DNA from: Taenia hydatigena
Taxonomy: Eukaryota; Platyhelminthes; Cestoda; Cyclophyllidea; Taeniidae
Direction of reading: 5' to 3'
Length of the DNA stretch: 64,000 nt
Assembly: GCA_036345935.2 (NCBI GenBank)
Contig: JADWOT020000001.1
Location: 9,060,718-9,124,717, forward strand
Shown: positions 52,848 to 64,000 of the stretch, piece by piece
How positions within the stretch are numbered: position 1 is the stretch's first letter
Layout: each line of letters begins with the position of its first letter
Position numbers and translations under genes: made by a program
Notes under the pieces: model-generated
Told to the model about the DNA's origin: nothing
Database searches by the model: none
Seen by the model: the letters and a program-made list of their open reading frames with translations, nothing else

Positions 52848-54347
52848 GCTCTTCTGCATCCTTCAATGTCGTAAAATCGCTCCAACTTCAAATGAAGGAA
52901 GACGATTATCTGTTTCTGTGTGATCGTAAAGAAGAGTAATGATGTCGGCTAGAGTGGTGGAGATGAAGCGTGAGGCAATCCCTGCAATGGAAGTAATCCA
53001 TGCACACCCTTCACTGATGACACTACATTTTGTTGAATAGATTGAATACGCCTGAATGTTTGAATATGCACTCATGTCGTAATGAGAAGTAGGATGATTG
53101 AGGAAATGAGTGAGACTTAATTAACAGATGTCGGTGGCGGATGAGGTGGGAAGAGGAGACAGAAGCGAATTAATATTGGGTTCACAGAAGGCAAAGGTGA
53201 GAGAAGCGAGACGTTTCCATTTCATCAAAGTGGAAACATTAGGGTAAGGAGACGAATTGTGGGAGTACTTACTCCTCTTCTTTGGGTGAGTTGAACGCAT
53301 GAAGCATAAACGGTAGGAAATAATGCAAGCCTCGGTGTTTGAGAGCATATAGTATGTAGTTGGAGTGTACATTGGTCCCTAATATCAGTCAAATATAGTC
53401 TGATTTTGTCAAGTGTACTCACGCGCACCTTGTTAAAGTGCCTCCAAAGTGAGGTATGAACATCGGGCAAATTATTGTACTTTAATAGGTCAGCTGCTAC
53501 TACTAATACTGCAGTGATAGGGCGGACTCAAGTGGTAACGTGAATGCCGTCTCTGAGGATGAGGCACCGATGACAGTTTAGATAGCACTGCCCACTTTCC
53601 CCTTTTTTCATCCTATCCTAGTCTGCCATAAACTAGCAGAGATGGCTAGTCCAATCTGCTCTGATCCAGTCAAATATGGTCTGATTTTGTTAAGTCTAGT
53701 CACGCGCACCTCGTTAAAGTGCTTCCAAAGTGAGGAGGGTTGGTCAGCTGCTGCTACTGCTGCCATCGGCTTGGCGGTTGTTGCCGCATGCAAGGTGCAT
53801 AAAAGTAAAAGTGGTATAGTAAGAGATGTGTAAGGTATGAATTGATTAAAGGGGTCGGGTACTTACTCCCAAAGAATGCAACGCAACTAGCGAAAGAGTA
53901 TTCATAACCTTATACCTAGACGAATCATTGCCTCGTACTCCAGGCGGGGCAGTGGCTGTGATTGCAATTATCCGGAGAATGCGGAATAGCATTCTCGTTT
54001 AGCTGAAAGGGATGAAGGAATAGTTGAATGAGAAAAGGGCAAGAAGTGGAGAGAAGGGTGAGGAGAGCGAAAAGGGCATTAGGAAAAGTGATCGCAGGAT
54101 GTCTCTGCACAGTGTTGTGGTACTCCGTTATTTGTTTCTCCCTCCTAACTTACTGGGAAATCGTGAGCTAATATAGTGCGACGTACTTAAGGAGGTTAAC
54201 TGTAGTTTTTATTTTCCAAGTGATTCAAATTGGGACATCAGTTGTGATTACATTGAAATGCTGTATGCAAATAAAGTGAGGGAGAAGGAGAAGAACATAA
54301 CACAAGGAGCGAAGGAGGGATCGGTATTATAATTTACTGTTAATTTT

Positions 54348-54686
54348 TTACGATATCCACCTGTTTTGGGCTTTTGACACCTCTAGACTGGCTGAGTGAG
54401 TAGTTGGGAGGGTCAAGGAAATGGAGGGGGAGGTGGTGAAAGTGCAGCATGAGAAGGAGACCAGAGTCGAGGAGGAAAAAGCGCAAGTAAAGCACTGACG
54501 AAAACTGGATGATAGGAACGACAATGGGAAGCAAGATGAATAGTAGAAGACGATGAAACGCGTAGAGGAGCATGTTTGACGTTTGGCTGTGCGATTGACC
54601 TCTTCGCATCTAACACGTGCCTGATACGACCAAAGACACGTGTCGCGTCGTGTCCCACAGCGCCACCTAGTGTCGATTTTGGACAT
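54348..54686 (-). other. Minus-strand open frame in copy B, partner of 7051-7500
   Basis: Starts MSKIDTRW as in copy A and stays alike for about 70 codons. A small deletion then moves it into another frame that ends at 54348. The conserved start sits next to a 70-base stretch with no difference between copies. No domain is visible. Low support as a protein; possibly a 5' exon or non-coding transcript. Confidence 0.2.
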
Positions 54687-57239
54687 AATCTCTTGCAGGT
54701 GGTTTTGTGAGAATAGACTTCAGTTGCCCATGTGATTATTCACCTCGGCTGAGTTTCGTGCATCATAGTAAATGTGAAAGAAGCGGAAGCGAATGAGAAG
54801 CACCACTAATTCTTTGGTAAAATACACCGCCTGTTCAAGATTGCTGGTCTTTGGCCTTTTCTTTTCCGATGCTGCTCTCGTGTCTGTCGTTCCTTGGACA
54901 CTCGGGGGCTTCACTGTTCCACCACGAGGTATTCACCTAAATCTGAATGAAGGGAAACAGCAGTAGGCAAGTAAACTATGTTGAGGGACGTATGAGTGTT
55001 GGAATGTTGACAAGTCAAAGGGGCGTAGTCATTGAATCATCTTACCATGCCTGCAGTCATTTTACGTGTCTGAGAGGAAACAACTTTCGGTAAAACACAC
55101 TAGCAGAAGCGCATCATTAACGCCATCGACATTATCGATGGTACAACCATTCGGGGGTGTTTCGTTGGAGTCGACTGTCTAAGATGTGGGGCTAGAGATC
55201 GATCATTTGCGAGTCTTGAGCATATGAGAGAAGGCAGTGCTGTTGAGGCATTGTATAAGGGAGGAAATGAGCATTGCCTTTTAATTAATCAATAGACGCT
55301 ACACTTGACTAGGTAGGAGATGTCTACTATCAAGCAGTATGTCAGTTCTGTTTGCAGAGTGGTGTAGCATAGAGTTGCCTTAGCTCAGCGCAGCGTTATT
55401 CAACGTATCGAGGCATAACGTGGTGTAGGAAAGATGAGGGGAGACAAGACAAAGTGAGGGTCTGCTTCCATCACCGGTTTAGAGTGTCACAGACTTGCAA
55501 CATAGCCATTTTGCCATTGCGCAACCAACGAGACGACTAACACGAAATCGCTTAATATTGTCGTAAACGAGCACGTGAACATTACTACACCATGCTGGTC
55601 TGCTTCAATCCACTTCCATCCATCTCCTGACATTTTATTAAAAGGTTATACATCACCAGTCTCTACCGCGTTCATCACCAGTCAGAATGATAACAAACAT
55701 AGCAATGTAATGCCATACGCCGATCTCTCACTGCCTTTTCACTTTGTGTTAATACTAGTTATGCCAAATGCACTTCTTGCTAAGTCAATAAATTTGTTGA
55801 AACCTAAACATCATATGCGTTTTCGGAGTTCTGATAACACCTCAAACACTTGAAATTAGTGCCAAAATCATCGCACTGTCTGGGAATGACCAGTCAATTC
55901 TTGTGCCAATTTTTGGTACCTTAACTCCCAAAAAGTGGTAGAACACAAAAGAGAGATAAATTATAGGTTGCTTGCATTCATTCGCATTCACAACTTTTAC
56001 GCAAGTGCTTGAAACTTCTAGTGGATGAGAATATGGCCATAATCATAATGGAAGTCATTTTAACCAAAAGCCGATGAAGAGCTAATTTTTAACAAACCAC
56101 TAGCCAACATGTGTTATTAGTTTCTTGCCTGTTAGACTTCCAATGATGATCCCTTGACCATGTGGCTCCATTGTTGTGGCTGCAACTGCACGCATGCATC
56201 AAATTGGACACAGGAGTGGGCACAGGAAGCATATCCCGATGTGTTGTAATGTGTCAGACACTAGGAAACCATGATGGTGTCATGCAACGTCACGTCTGCA
56301 AGTGAAAGTGATCGGAGTTTGCCATTAGCTCCTCGCATGGCCCACACGACGTCGCACAATAACGCCAAGCTAATGCTGTTAGAGAGTTCACAGTGAAACC
56401 ACTTGAGTAGTGTCCAAATGCTGGAATTCCACATACTCACATCAGCATTTCACGCATTGTGTGTCCAGCGTTTTGTGCCAGTATACAATCCGTTTTAGTC
56501 GAGTAAAAGAAGGTGGCCATACAAACAGACGTGTAGTCTGCAGTTACTTCATGGTGTAAGAGTCCATCTTCCCCTCTTGGAATATGAGTGTGGATTTGGC
56601 CCATGCATTAGTAGAGCGTGTGTGCTACCAAGTCTGACGCCTCGGATTCACAAGGTGGGAGTAGATTAAAGCGGCGAATGGGGGCGGCGCAGAACCCTGT
56701 ACCCAATGTTAACAATGAGAGGAAGAGTACAAGGGACATATGAGCTTAACTATGTGGTTTGGTTGAAATTTGAATCCGCTATACATGGATTGCCTCTTCC
56801 TTCACAGCCAGCAAAATCTTCACTATCCCTACCAACATCACCTCATTTCCTTCCTATTTTTTTTAGAGGAATGGATAACATTCCTTTATTTAAAGGCAAT
56901 GGATTGGTATGGAACTGAAGGCCATAGAGGTGCAGACAAACGACTTCGCTCACACACGCCGCTTGGGTGCGCAGCGCATGCAAGGAGCCAGTAGGAAACA
57001 TCCTCGTAGCTGATTGGCTTGCTGAAAGGCACATGCCGCGATGGTACATGGATCGGGTTGGCTCACTTGCGCCTTTTATTTCACTTCAGCATTCTGTCGT
57101 GCCGACGTTGGACCGATGCGACCACCACGGTTCGACGTGACAAGGTTAATTTTTTGAGGCACTCATTCTCACTCAATAAAGTGACAAAACCACGTCATAA
57201 GCAATTGAACGCATTTTCCTGCAATCCCTCAGCTCTCAT

Positions 57240-58277
57240 GTGTGCATCCTCATGCGGCTTTTACTGCTCCACAACCAGTCGACTTTTCTTTCCACACTTC
57301 TCTGTAGTCTGCGACCCCACGGACCACCCACCTGCGTGCTGTGCAAGGGCAGTGGTCTCTATCCCTTTACTCTCGACTGCCACGTTGACGACGTGTCTGA
57401 AGGTGATGCGCGATTTTACACTTGTGTAATTATTTGTGGTCTGCAATGTCTTCATGCCATGAGCATCGTGCACAAGGACCTCAAACCCAAGAACGAACTC
57501 CTCTCAGACTCAGGTCATATTCCCATTGCTGACTATGATCGGCCATATGACATGCCAGAGAATGAGAATCCGCAAGAAGTGCACGACTTTTGCACAACTC
57601 TCTATTTCATGGCACATAAAACTAGCCAATAGGATGGCAATTACAGCAAATGTACATGCGTGGAGTCTAACCCTTCCGATTGCCTACATTTTGTCAGGAC
57701 CAGTAAAATCGAATGCTAGTGGAGGGATCGATGTAATGCAGTGGGCGAGATCAGGTCGCTATAGCATAAGGGAGGTAAAAAGCTCTCAAAGTCACTGCAG
57801 GCTTTGTTCCACTCCTGCCTCATACACAATCATAAGGAGCGTCCAGACATCACAAAAGATAGGGATCTGCACTTTTATGGCGCTGTCGATTGGGACGAGG
57901 TAGCTTCCGGCACATTGCAATCACCTTCCCTATCCTCCCAGCTAACATCTCAGGCCACCTTAAGTGACTTCGTAGACGATCGACGTGATTTGTTTGCTTC
58001 TCGAGGCTGCGTACTGCAAGGAAACACCGCTAGTGGATCGCAGTTGCATTACGCACTTGACGGAGATGGTGTTCCTTAGGTGGAGACAGTGCCACTTGAT
58101 TGAGAAGAGCTAGCAAACGTCGATTTGATGCCTGACAAGATCGAGGAGTCTATGGCAAGCTTCGATTTCACGAGTCCCCTTCCTCGAATCCATGACGATG
58201 GCATTCACGTGGTTGGGTTGTCCAACCACCTTGAGGAGAGTGGGTGGAGCTTTGCTCACATCACTTTCTTTGAATGA
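57240..58277 (+). pseudogene. AGC-type protein kinase pseudogene, copy B
   Basis: Fuller version of the kinase relic. Frame 1 (57240-57632) has EGDARFYTCVIICGLQCLH, the catalytic loop HKDLKPKN (about residues 78-85, where HRDLKPEN is usual), SGHIPIADYD (DYD for DFG, about 98-100) and YFMAHK in place of the APE-motif region. The reading then moves by one base to MAITANVHAWSLTL (subdomain IX, histidine for the usual aspartate) and YILSGPVK. It returns to frame 1 for HNHKERPDITKDRDLHFYGAVDWDEV (57804 on), the typical end of an AGC kinase domain, followed by a tail containing ASFDFTSPLPRI and a stop at 58275. In-frame stops also occur at about 58079 and 58102. Two shifts, several stops and the altered DFG make it non-functional. 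The glycine-rich N-lobe was not found. Confidence 0.8.
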
Positions 58278-58888
58278 TTGAAAAGCATCCTCCGACGGAC
58301 GGTTCCCCATTTTGAAAACGGTGACCCTTCCCCATACTACTGTTTTCAGTATTTGTGGATGGATCCACTAACTGCAGCCTATATGTGCACCGATTATATT
58401 ATGCAAACACAGTTCCCTTAATAATGCCTTTTTAATTCTCCAACGTGTCTTTAATGCGACTTTTAGTCTACGAAGGAGTGCAATGAGCCATACCGTCGAC
58501 GTTGAGCATAATCGAATGGGCATGACTTTGCCTTAACTTTATCTGGCTGCCATAATGCAGGATTTAAACGTAAGTACATAAAGCGTGCGTGCTAAAATGC
58601 AGTTTGTGAATGCCGCTGTAGCTCTTTGAGAGTCGTCTCAAGGCAAAAGTTGGCATGATACCTGATCAAAGTAAAAATGTTCGGCGTGTGGAAAGGATTG
58701 GAGCTACTACTGTGGCTTAGAGGCCAACCCACCCAACGAAGGTACAATGACCATCCAAGCGACCGTAGGCGAGATTGAGAGCTGAACAAACAACACACGC
58801 ACCATTTTTTGCGTTGAATATTTTAATTACTGCTAAATCATAGTGGTCTAAACAAAAGAAAACTATCCGTGTTCTCCATTCCTTACAG

Positions 58889-59058
58889 GAAACACCCCTA
58901 CAATTCATGCTAAAGGCGTTCCAGATATTCCGCACGTTATTCATATCGACAACATTTGCAGGGACATCGACATTCTCCTCCCCCTCCCTGCGCTTATGCC
59001 TAAAACGAGAAGGTTGACTGTTCTGAGACACCGTCATTTTTCGACACAAAGCCGTAAA
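58889..59058 (+). pseudogene. Probable last exon of the kinase-like ancestor, copy B
   Basis: Follows the acceptor TTCTCCATTCCTTACAG, as in copy A (11592-11760). It reads HAKGVPDIPHVIH, LPLPALMPKT and RLTVLRHRH, but indels near the start and near the end put it out of frame. It helps define the ancestral exon. It has no known domain, and the link to the kinase is by order only. Confidence 0.4.
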
Positions 59059-60114
59059 ACAGTAGCATATTAATAAAGGACTGTGTAACGGCCTATATCT
59101 GCATCGAGAGATTCGCGTTGCGTTCGTACCTCCCGTCCAAAAGGTATGTTTAAATAAACATAAATACCACATGATTATACCACTTTCGATTAATGTGATT
59201 AAAGATAAGATGTAAGTAGAATAAAAAATTGCACATCACTTAATAAAAAGTAGTGAAAATCTGGCGGAGGACTTACTATTAACTAGTCTGTATAGTAAAA
59301 AATCATTTGGACCAAAATTACATTCAAAGTCTCGTACAAATGCCTTACAAAAATTTTACTTGTCAAAAATCCTGCCTAGTTTTGCAAAATAATTAGGGTT
59401 GAGTTTCTACATTCAGATTCTTACAATCAACAACAATATTTGTCACCCTCGCTTTCTTTTTTCCATCCCCAATACCCTTTTAAAGTGCTCAGCGGCATAT
59501 ATGAAATGGTGGGCTTTGGCTTAGTGGTTGCTATGCCTGGTTCGCGATTTGCTCTAATGAGTCCAGGTATGTTAGTGTCGGTTTTAAAAGCTTTTGACTT
59601 ATTTTATGCATGCGCATAAGTGAGCCTATGTTGCTCTCATGAAATCGTGGCTATCGACTTTTGAGGCTTGCTGCATTCATGGTTTGTGTAATGCTCGTAG
59701 TGAAATACTCGAATTCTAGTAACTTACTTGGTCAAACACTAATGTGAACTACGCCTATTTACCTTAAGCACATTTTAAACCGGGACGGTGTCTACAGATC
59801 TTGGCTGATTTAAGTCTCTTTCAACTCATGACGAAAGGCGGGGGAGTCGAATTTCCCAATCATTTGTAGGCAAGAGTTAGTACATCGAATCACCGGCCAT
59901 GCCATTTGAGAGTGCTTTATGGTTTTACGATAATTATTAGGGTTTTTATGTGGAGGTTTAATTTCTCCCTGGGTGAATCATATGCCACCAGAAACAGCGT
60001 GTCAATGCTGTAACAAAAGTGGCTATGTTGGTTGGAGATCTGGGGTGGTTTAGGCAAACAGACATGATTTTTCGCTTCAAAAGAAGAATCATCACATTCT
60101 GATATTGTCCACAG

Positions 60115-62995
60115 GATACGGCATACTTTGCTCGATTTCTATGGAATTTTGTAGCATTCATTGACCAAAGACAGCGATATTTGCTCTTATTAAATGGAAG
60201 TTTGAAGTATTAATCGATGCGTAGAGGCGAATTTTCCTCTCATTGAATGGAATTTTGTAATATTGATCGACTTGAGACGGCGAATTTTGATCACTTTGAA
60301 TGGAATTTTGTAGTGTTGATAGACACGAGATGGCGAATTTCGCTCGCGTTGAATGGAATTTTGTAGTATTGATGGACACGAGATTGAGAATTTGGCTCTT
60401 TTTGAATAGAATTTTGTAGAGTTAGTCGACAAGAGATGGAGAATTTCGCTCTCTTTGAATAAAATTTTGTAATATTGATCGACACGAGATGGCGAATTTT
60501 GCTCGCTTTAAATGGAATTTTGCAGTGTCGATGGAAACGAGATGGCGAATTTTGATCACTTTGAATGGGATTTTGTATTGATCGACACGAAATGGCGAAT
60601 TTTACTCGCTTTGATTGGAAGTTCGTAGTGTTAATCGACACGAGATGGTGAATTTTGTTCTCTTTAAATGGAATTTTGTAGTGTTGATCGACACGAGATG
60701 GTAAATTTTGCTCGCCGTGAATGGAATTTTGTAGCATTGATGGACACGAGATGGCGAATTCGGCTCTTTTTAAATGGATTTTTGTAGAGTTAGTCGGCAA
60801 GAGATGGAGAATTTTGCTCTCTTTGAATGGAATTTTGTAGCATTGTTCGACACGAGATGGCGAATTTTGCTGGCTTTGAATAAAGCTTTGTAGTATTGAT
60901 CGACATGAAATGTCAAATTTTCCCCTTTTTCAATGGAATTTTGTAGTGTTGATGGACACGAGAGGGTGAATTTGGATCACTTTGAATGGAATTTTGTAGT
61001 ATTGATGGACACGAGATGGCGAATTTTGCTCGCTTTAAATGGAATTTTGCAGTGTCGATGGAAACGAGATGGCGAATTTTGATCACTTTGAATGGGATTT
61101 TGTATTGATCGACACGAAATGGCGAATTTTACTCGCTTTGATTGGAAGTTCGTAGTGTTAATCGACACGAGATGGCGAATTTCGCTCTCTTTGAATGGAA
61201 TTTTGTAGTGTTGATCGACACGAGATGGTGAATTTTGCTCGCCATGAATGGAATTTTGTAGTATTGATCGACACGAGATGGCGAATTTTGCTCGCCTTGA
61301 ATGGAATTTTGTAGTGTTGATGGACACGAGATGGCGAATTTTGCTCGCCTTGAATGGAATTTTGTAGTGTTGATGGACACGAGATGGCGAATTTTGCTCG
61401 CCTTGAATGGAATTTTGTAGTGTTGATGGACACGAGATGGCGAATTTTGCTCGCCTTGAATGGAATTTTGTAGTGTTGATGGACACGAGATGGTGAATTT
61501 CGCTCGCTTTGAATGGAATTTTGTAGTGTTGATGGACACGAGATGGTGAATTTCGCTCGCTTTGAATGGAATTTTGTAGTGTTGATGGACACGAGATGGC
61601 GAATTTTGCTCGCTTTGAATGGAAATTTGTAGTGTTGATGGACACGAGACGGTGAATTTGGATAACTTTGAATGGAATTTTTAGTATTGATGGACACGAG
61701 ATGGCGAATTTTGCTCGCTTTAAATGGAATTTTGCAGTGTCCATGGAAACGAGATGGCGAATTTTGATCACTTTGAATGGAATTTTGTAGTGTTGATCGA
61801 CACGAGATGGCGAATTTTGATCACTTTGAATGGAATTTTGTAGTTTTGATGGACACGAGATGGCGAATTTCGCTCGCGTTGAATTGAGCTTTGTAGTATT
61901 GGTCGACATGAAATGGTGAATTTTGATCACTTTGAATGGAATTTTGTAGTATTGATCGACACGAGATGGCGAATTTTGCTCGCTTTGAATGAAATTTTGT
62001 AGTGTTGATGGACACGAGATAACGAAATTTGATCACTTTGAATGGAATTTTGTAGTATTGAGCGACACGTGATGGTGAATTTCGCTCTCTTTGAATATAA
62101 TTTTGTAGTGTTGATCGACACGAGATGGCGAACTTGGCTCGCTTTGAATGGAATTTTGTAGTGTTGATGGACACGAGATGGCGAATTTTGCTCGCTTTAA
62201 ATGGAATTTTGCAGTGTCGATGGGAACGAGATGGCGAATTTTGATCACTTTGAATGGAATTTTGTAGTGTTGATGGACACGAGATGGCGAATTTCGCTCG
62301 CGTTGAATGGAGCTTTGTAGTATTGTTCGACAAGAAATGTCAAAATTTTCCTCTTTTTCAATGCAATTTTGTAGTGTTGATCGAAACGAGATGGGGAATT
62401 TTGATCACTTTGAATAAAATTTTGTAGTATTGATCGACATGAAATGCCAAATTTTCCACTTTTCCAATGGAATTTTGTAGTATTGAGCGACACGAGATGG
62501 CGAATTTTGATCACTTTGAATGGAATTTTGTGGAATTTTTCGACACGAGATGGCGAATTTGGCTCTTTTTGAATAGAATTTTGTAGAGTTAGTCGACAAG
62601 AGATGGAGAATTTCGCTCTCTTTGAATAAAATTTTGTAGTATTGATCGACACGAGATGGCGAATTTTGCTCGCTTTGAATGGAATTTTGTAGTGTTGGTG
62701 GACACGAGATGGCGAATTTTGCTCTCTTTGAATGGAATTTTGTAGTGTTGATGGACACGAGATTTCGAGTTTTGCTCTTTTTGAATGGAATTTTGCAGTT
62801 TTTACCGGTACAAGAATGCAAATTTTTTTCTTTTTGTATGTTATTTGCTAGTTTTTTTACTGAAGGCGGTGAATTTTGCTTTCTCTGCATATAATTTTTT
62901 TACTTTTTTTTCGCACAGGAAGCGGTGAATATCTTTAGCTATGAATTTAATTTGGTGTTTTTAATTTACACCGTATCGTGAATTTTGTGCTCTTT
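60115..62995 (+). repeat. 53-bp minisatellite, expanded array (copy B)
   Basis: About fifty units with consensus core GATGGACACGAGATGGCGAA, then TTTTGCTCGCCTTGAATGG, then AATTTTGTAGTGTT; 53 bp in total. Three exactly identical units run 61319-61477, and two identical copies of a variant run 61478-61583. A 168-bp block at 60481-60648 recurs exactly at 61008-61175, so groups of about ten units have been copied together. Edge units are more diverged, as expected for an array that turns over in its middle. The minus strand lacks stops over long spans, giving artificial frames of up to 317 codons (60977-61930). Confidence 0.97.
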
Positions 62996-63815
62996 GAATG
63001 CCTAGCCACTTAGCAAACTCACAATTTATTCAATGCAGACGTTACCTTATCCTCTTTCCACTTCCCACTACACCTGCGTGAAGCATGTATGCTGTTGTTC
63101 AGATCTGTCCATTTAATCTTTTTGGAAGTCGTGTTTGCATACTGTGTGATGCACTCGTTGGGATGTTGATAAAACGAAACAAAAGGTGCTTTACGGGACC
63201 CTCTGTAGACATGGACTGTACAAAGTGACGCAGCCTCTTCTCATCGTGTAGGGCTTATCGGGATGGTCGGCCTTTGTGAGGAAGTGTGAACAGAAAACAG
63301 CCTTTCTTATTACTGTAGGGTGTATACGAATACCATCTGCAACTGCTGTGGGAAGGCATCCACCATAGGAGGCAAGCAACGGCATAACTTGGATTGAGGA
63401 GATCGAGGTGCCCAAGCACTTGGAGTATCCACAACTCTCTCCACCTAAAGGAATGAATAGGATTTGGGCAACTCACAGACGCACGCACCATGTAGTAGTA
63501 ATGAACAGCCCTGCTTGCGATTCGCAGGCGTCATCGATGTCGTCCTGTTTATTGTGCGATTTCAAATAATATTTTTGCCATATTCGGTATCTCCATTCCC
63601 CTTTATGTGAGCAGAATCAGGTCAAAGGTGATAGCACAGGCAGTTTTGGTTTAAGTGATTATCAGGAGCGCGACAGTCGGCCACTTCATTGCGTTATCAC
63701 ATTCTCCACGTATAATTAAGTCCCCACTTTTTACGCAATTACCAAAGTAAATGCTCAAAAAATTAATGTCGTTGTCAAAAGTTTTGTTTGCCATGGCAGT
63801 GTGTTAAGTGGTTTA

Positions 63816-64000
63816 TTAATTTGATACCGGCGGAGTCTGACTAATAAGGCCTAATTTGTACCAACATGCCCCCAACTCTTTTGATTTATTGTGCAGTCTT
63901 ATCCGTCCAGATGGAATGGTGTTACCAAATAGAGTCGTTTCATTTGATCATGGGTCGGCCATAGAGAAATGAAAGGTGTCAGCCGAAGGAATGAGGGAGA
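63816..64000. other. Unique right end of the window
   Basis: Beyond the duplication boundary; too short to interpret. Nothing recognised. Confidence 0.5.

Larger units (their letters stand above)
52848..63815 (+). repeat. Large segmental duplication, copy B
   Basis: An 11-kb partner of 5629-14260 in the same orientation, about 47 kb downstream. The order of parts is identical. It is longer than copy A mainly because its minisatellite has about fifty units rather than ten, and because it keeps the kinase C-lobe region (57650-58125). It lacks about 320 bp found at 9209-9525 in copy A. It also carries a patchwork insert at about 53386-53520 that repeats sequence from its own 53668-53770. Similarity ends near the GTGTGTTAAGTGG at about 63810. 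Each copy decays independently, which argues against recent homogenisation of the whole module. Confidence 0.9.

Noticed and set aside
60977..61930. 317-codon frame as a protein gene
   Set aside because: It is the frame-rotated translation of the minisatellite; overlapping frames of similar kind occur throughout the array.
60115..62995. Regular repeats resembling a CRISPR array
   Set aside because: Whole 53-bp units repeat head to tail with scattered substitutions. There are no constant repeats separated by unique spacers, and the surroundings are eukaryotic.

Overview
This is nuclear eukaryotic DNA with low gene density. It has one intact multi-exon gene with GT-AG introns, one large decayed heat-shock gene, and a great deal of duplicated, decaying sequence. 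No operons, ribosome-binding sites or bacterial-style gene packing are seen. The best guess is a flatworm, probably a tapeworm (cestode). That rests on inference: AT-leaning base composition, small introns mixed with kilobase-scale ones, a broken cytosolic-type HSP70 copy (tapeworm genomes are known for expanded, decaying HSP70 families), and relics of an unusual AGC-type kinase whose DFG motif reads D-Y-D.

Layout. 0.1-1.28 kb is one member of a direct repeat pair (other copy 30.4-31.5 kb). 4.95-5.19 kb and 17.86-18.09 kb form a short inverted pair. 5.63-14.26 kb is copy A of a large module. It holds conserved minus-strand sequence, a plus-strand kinase pseudogene, and a short 53-bp minisatellite. 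22.6-23.7 kb is an HSP70 pseudogene. 25.15-25.86 kb and 32.33-33.01 kb are an inverted pair that both keep open reading frames. 36.4-36.7 kb may hold an unassigned exon. 41.07-46.33 kb (minus strand) is a six-exon spermidine synthase gene. 52.85-63.8 kb is copy B of the large module, in the same orientation as copy A about 47 kb away. Its kinase relic is longer and its minisatellite has grown to about fifty units.

How the parts relate. Only spermidine synthase looks functional; it makes spermidine from putrescine and decarboxylated S-adenosylmethionine. The two large modules share one layout: minus-strand conserved stretch, then plus-strand kinase relic, then minisatellite, then a unique right flank. 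They differ by clean indels, a patchwork insertion and a roughly fivefold minisatellite expansion. The most notable object is this composite duplicated unit and its tandem array. The array's 53-bp period makes one reading frame run through all three frames of the repeat without a stop.

Limits. Many open frames of 60-150 codons occur. At this base composition a few runs of about 145 codons are expected by chance in 64 kb read in six frames, so length alone was not accepted as evidence. Similarity was judged by eye; no alignment or database search was run.
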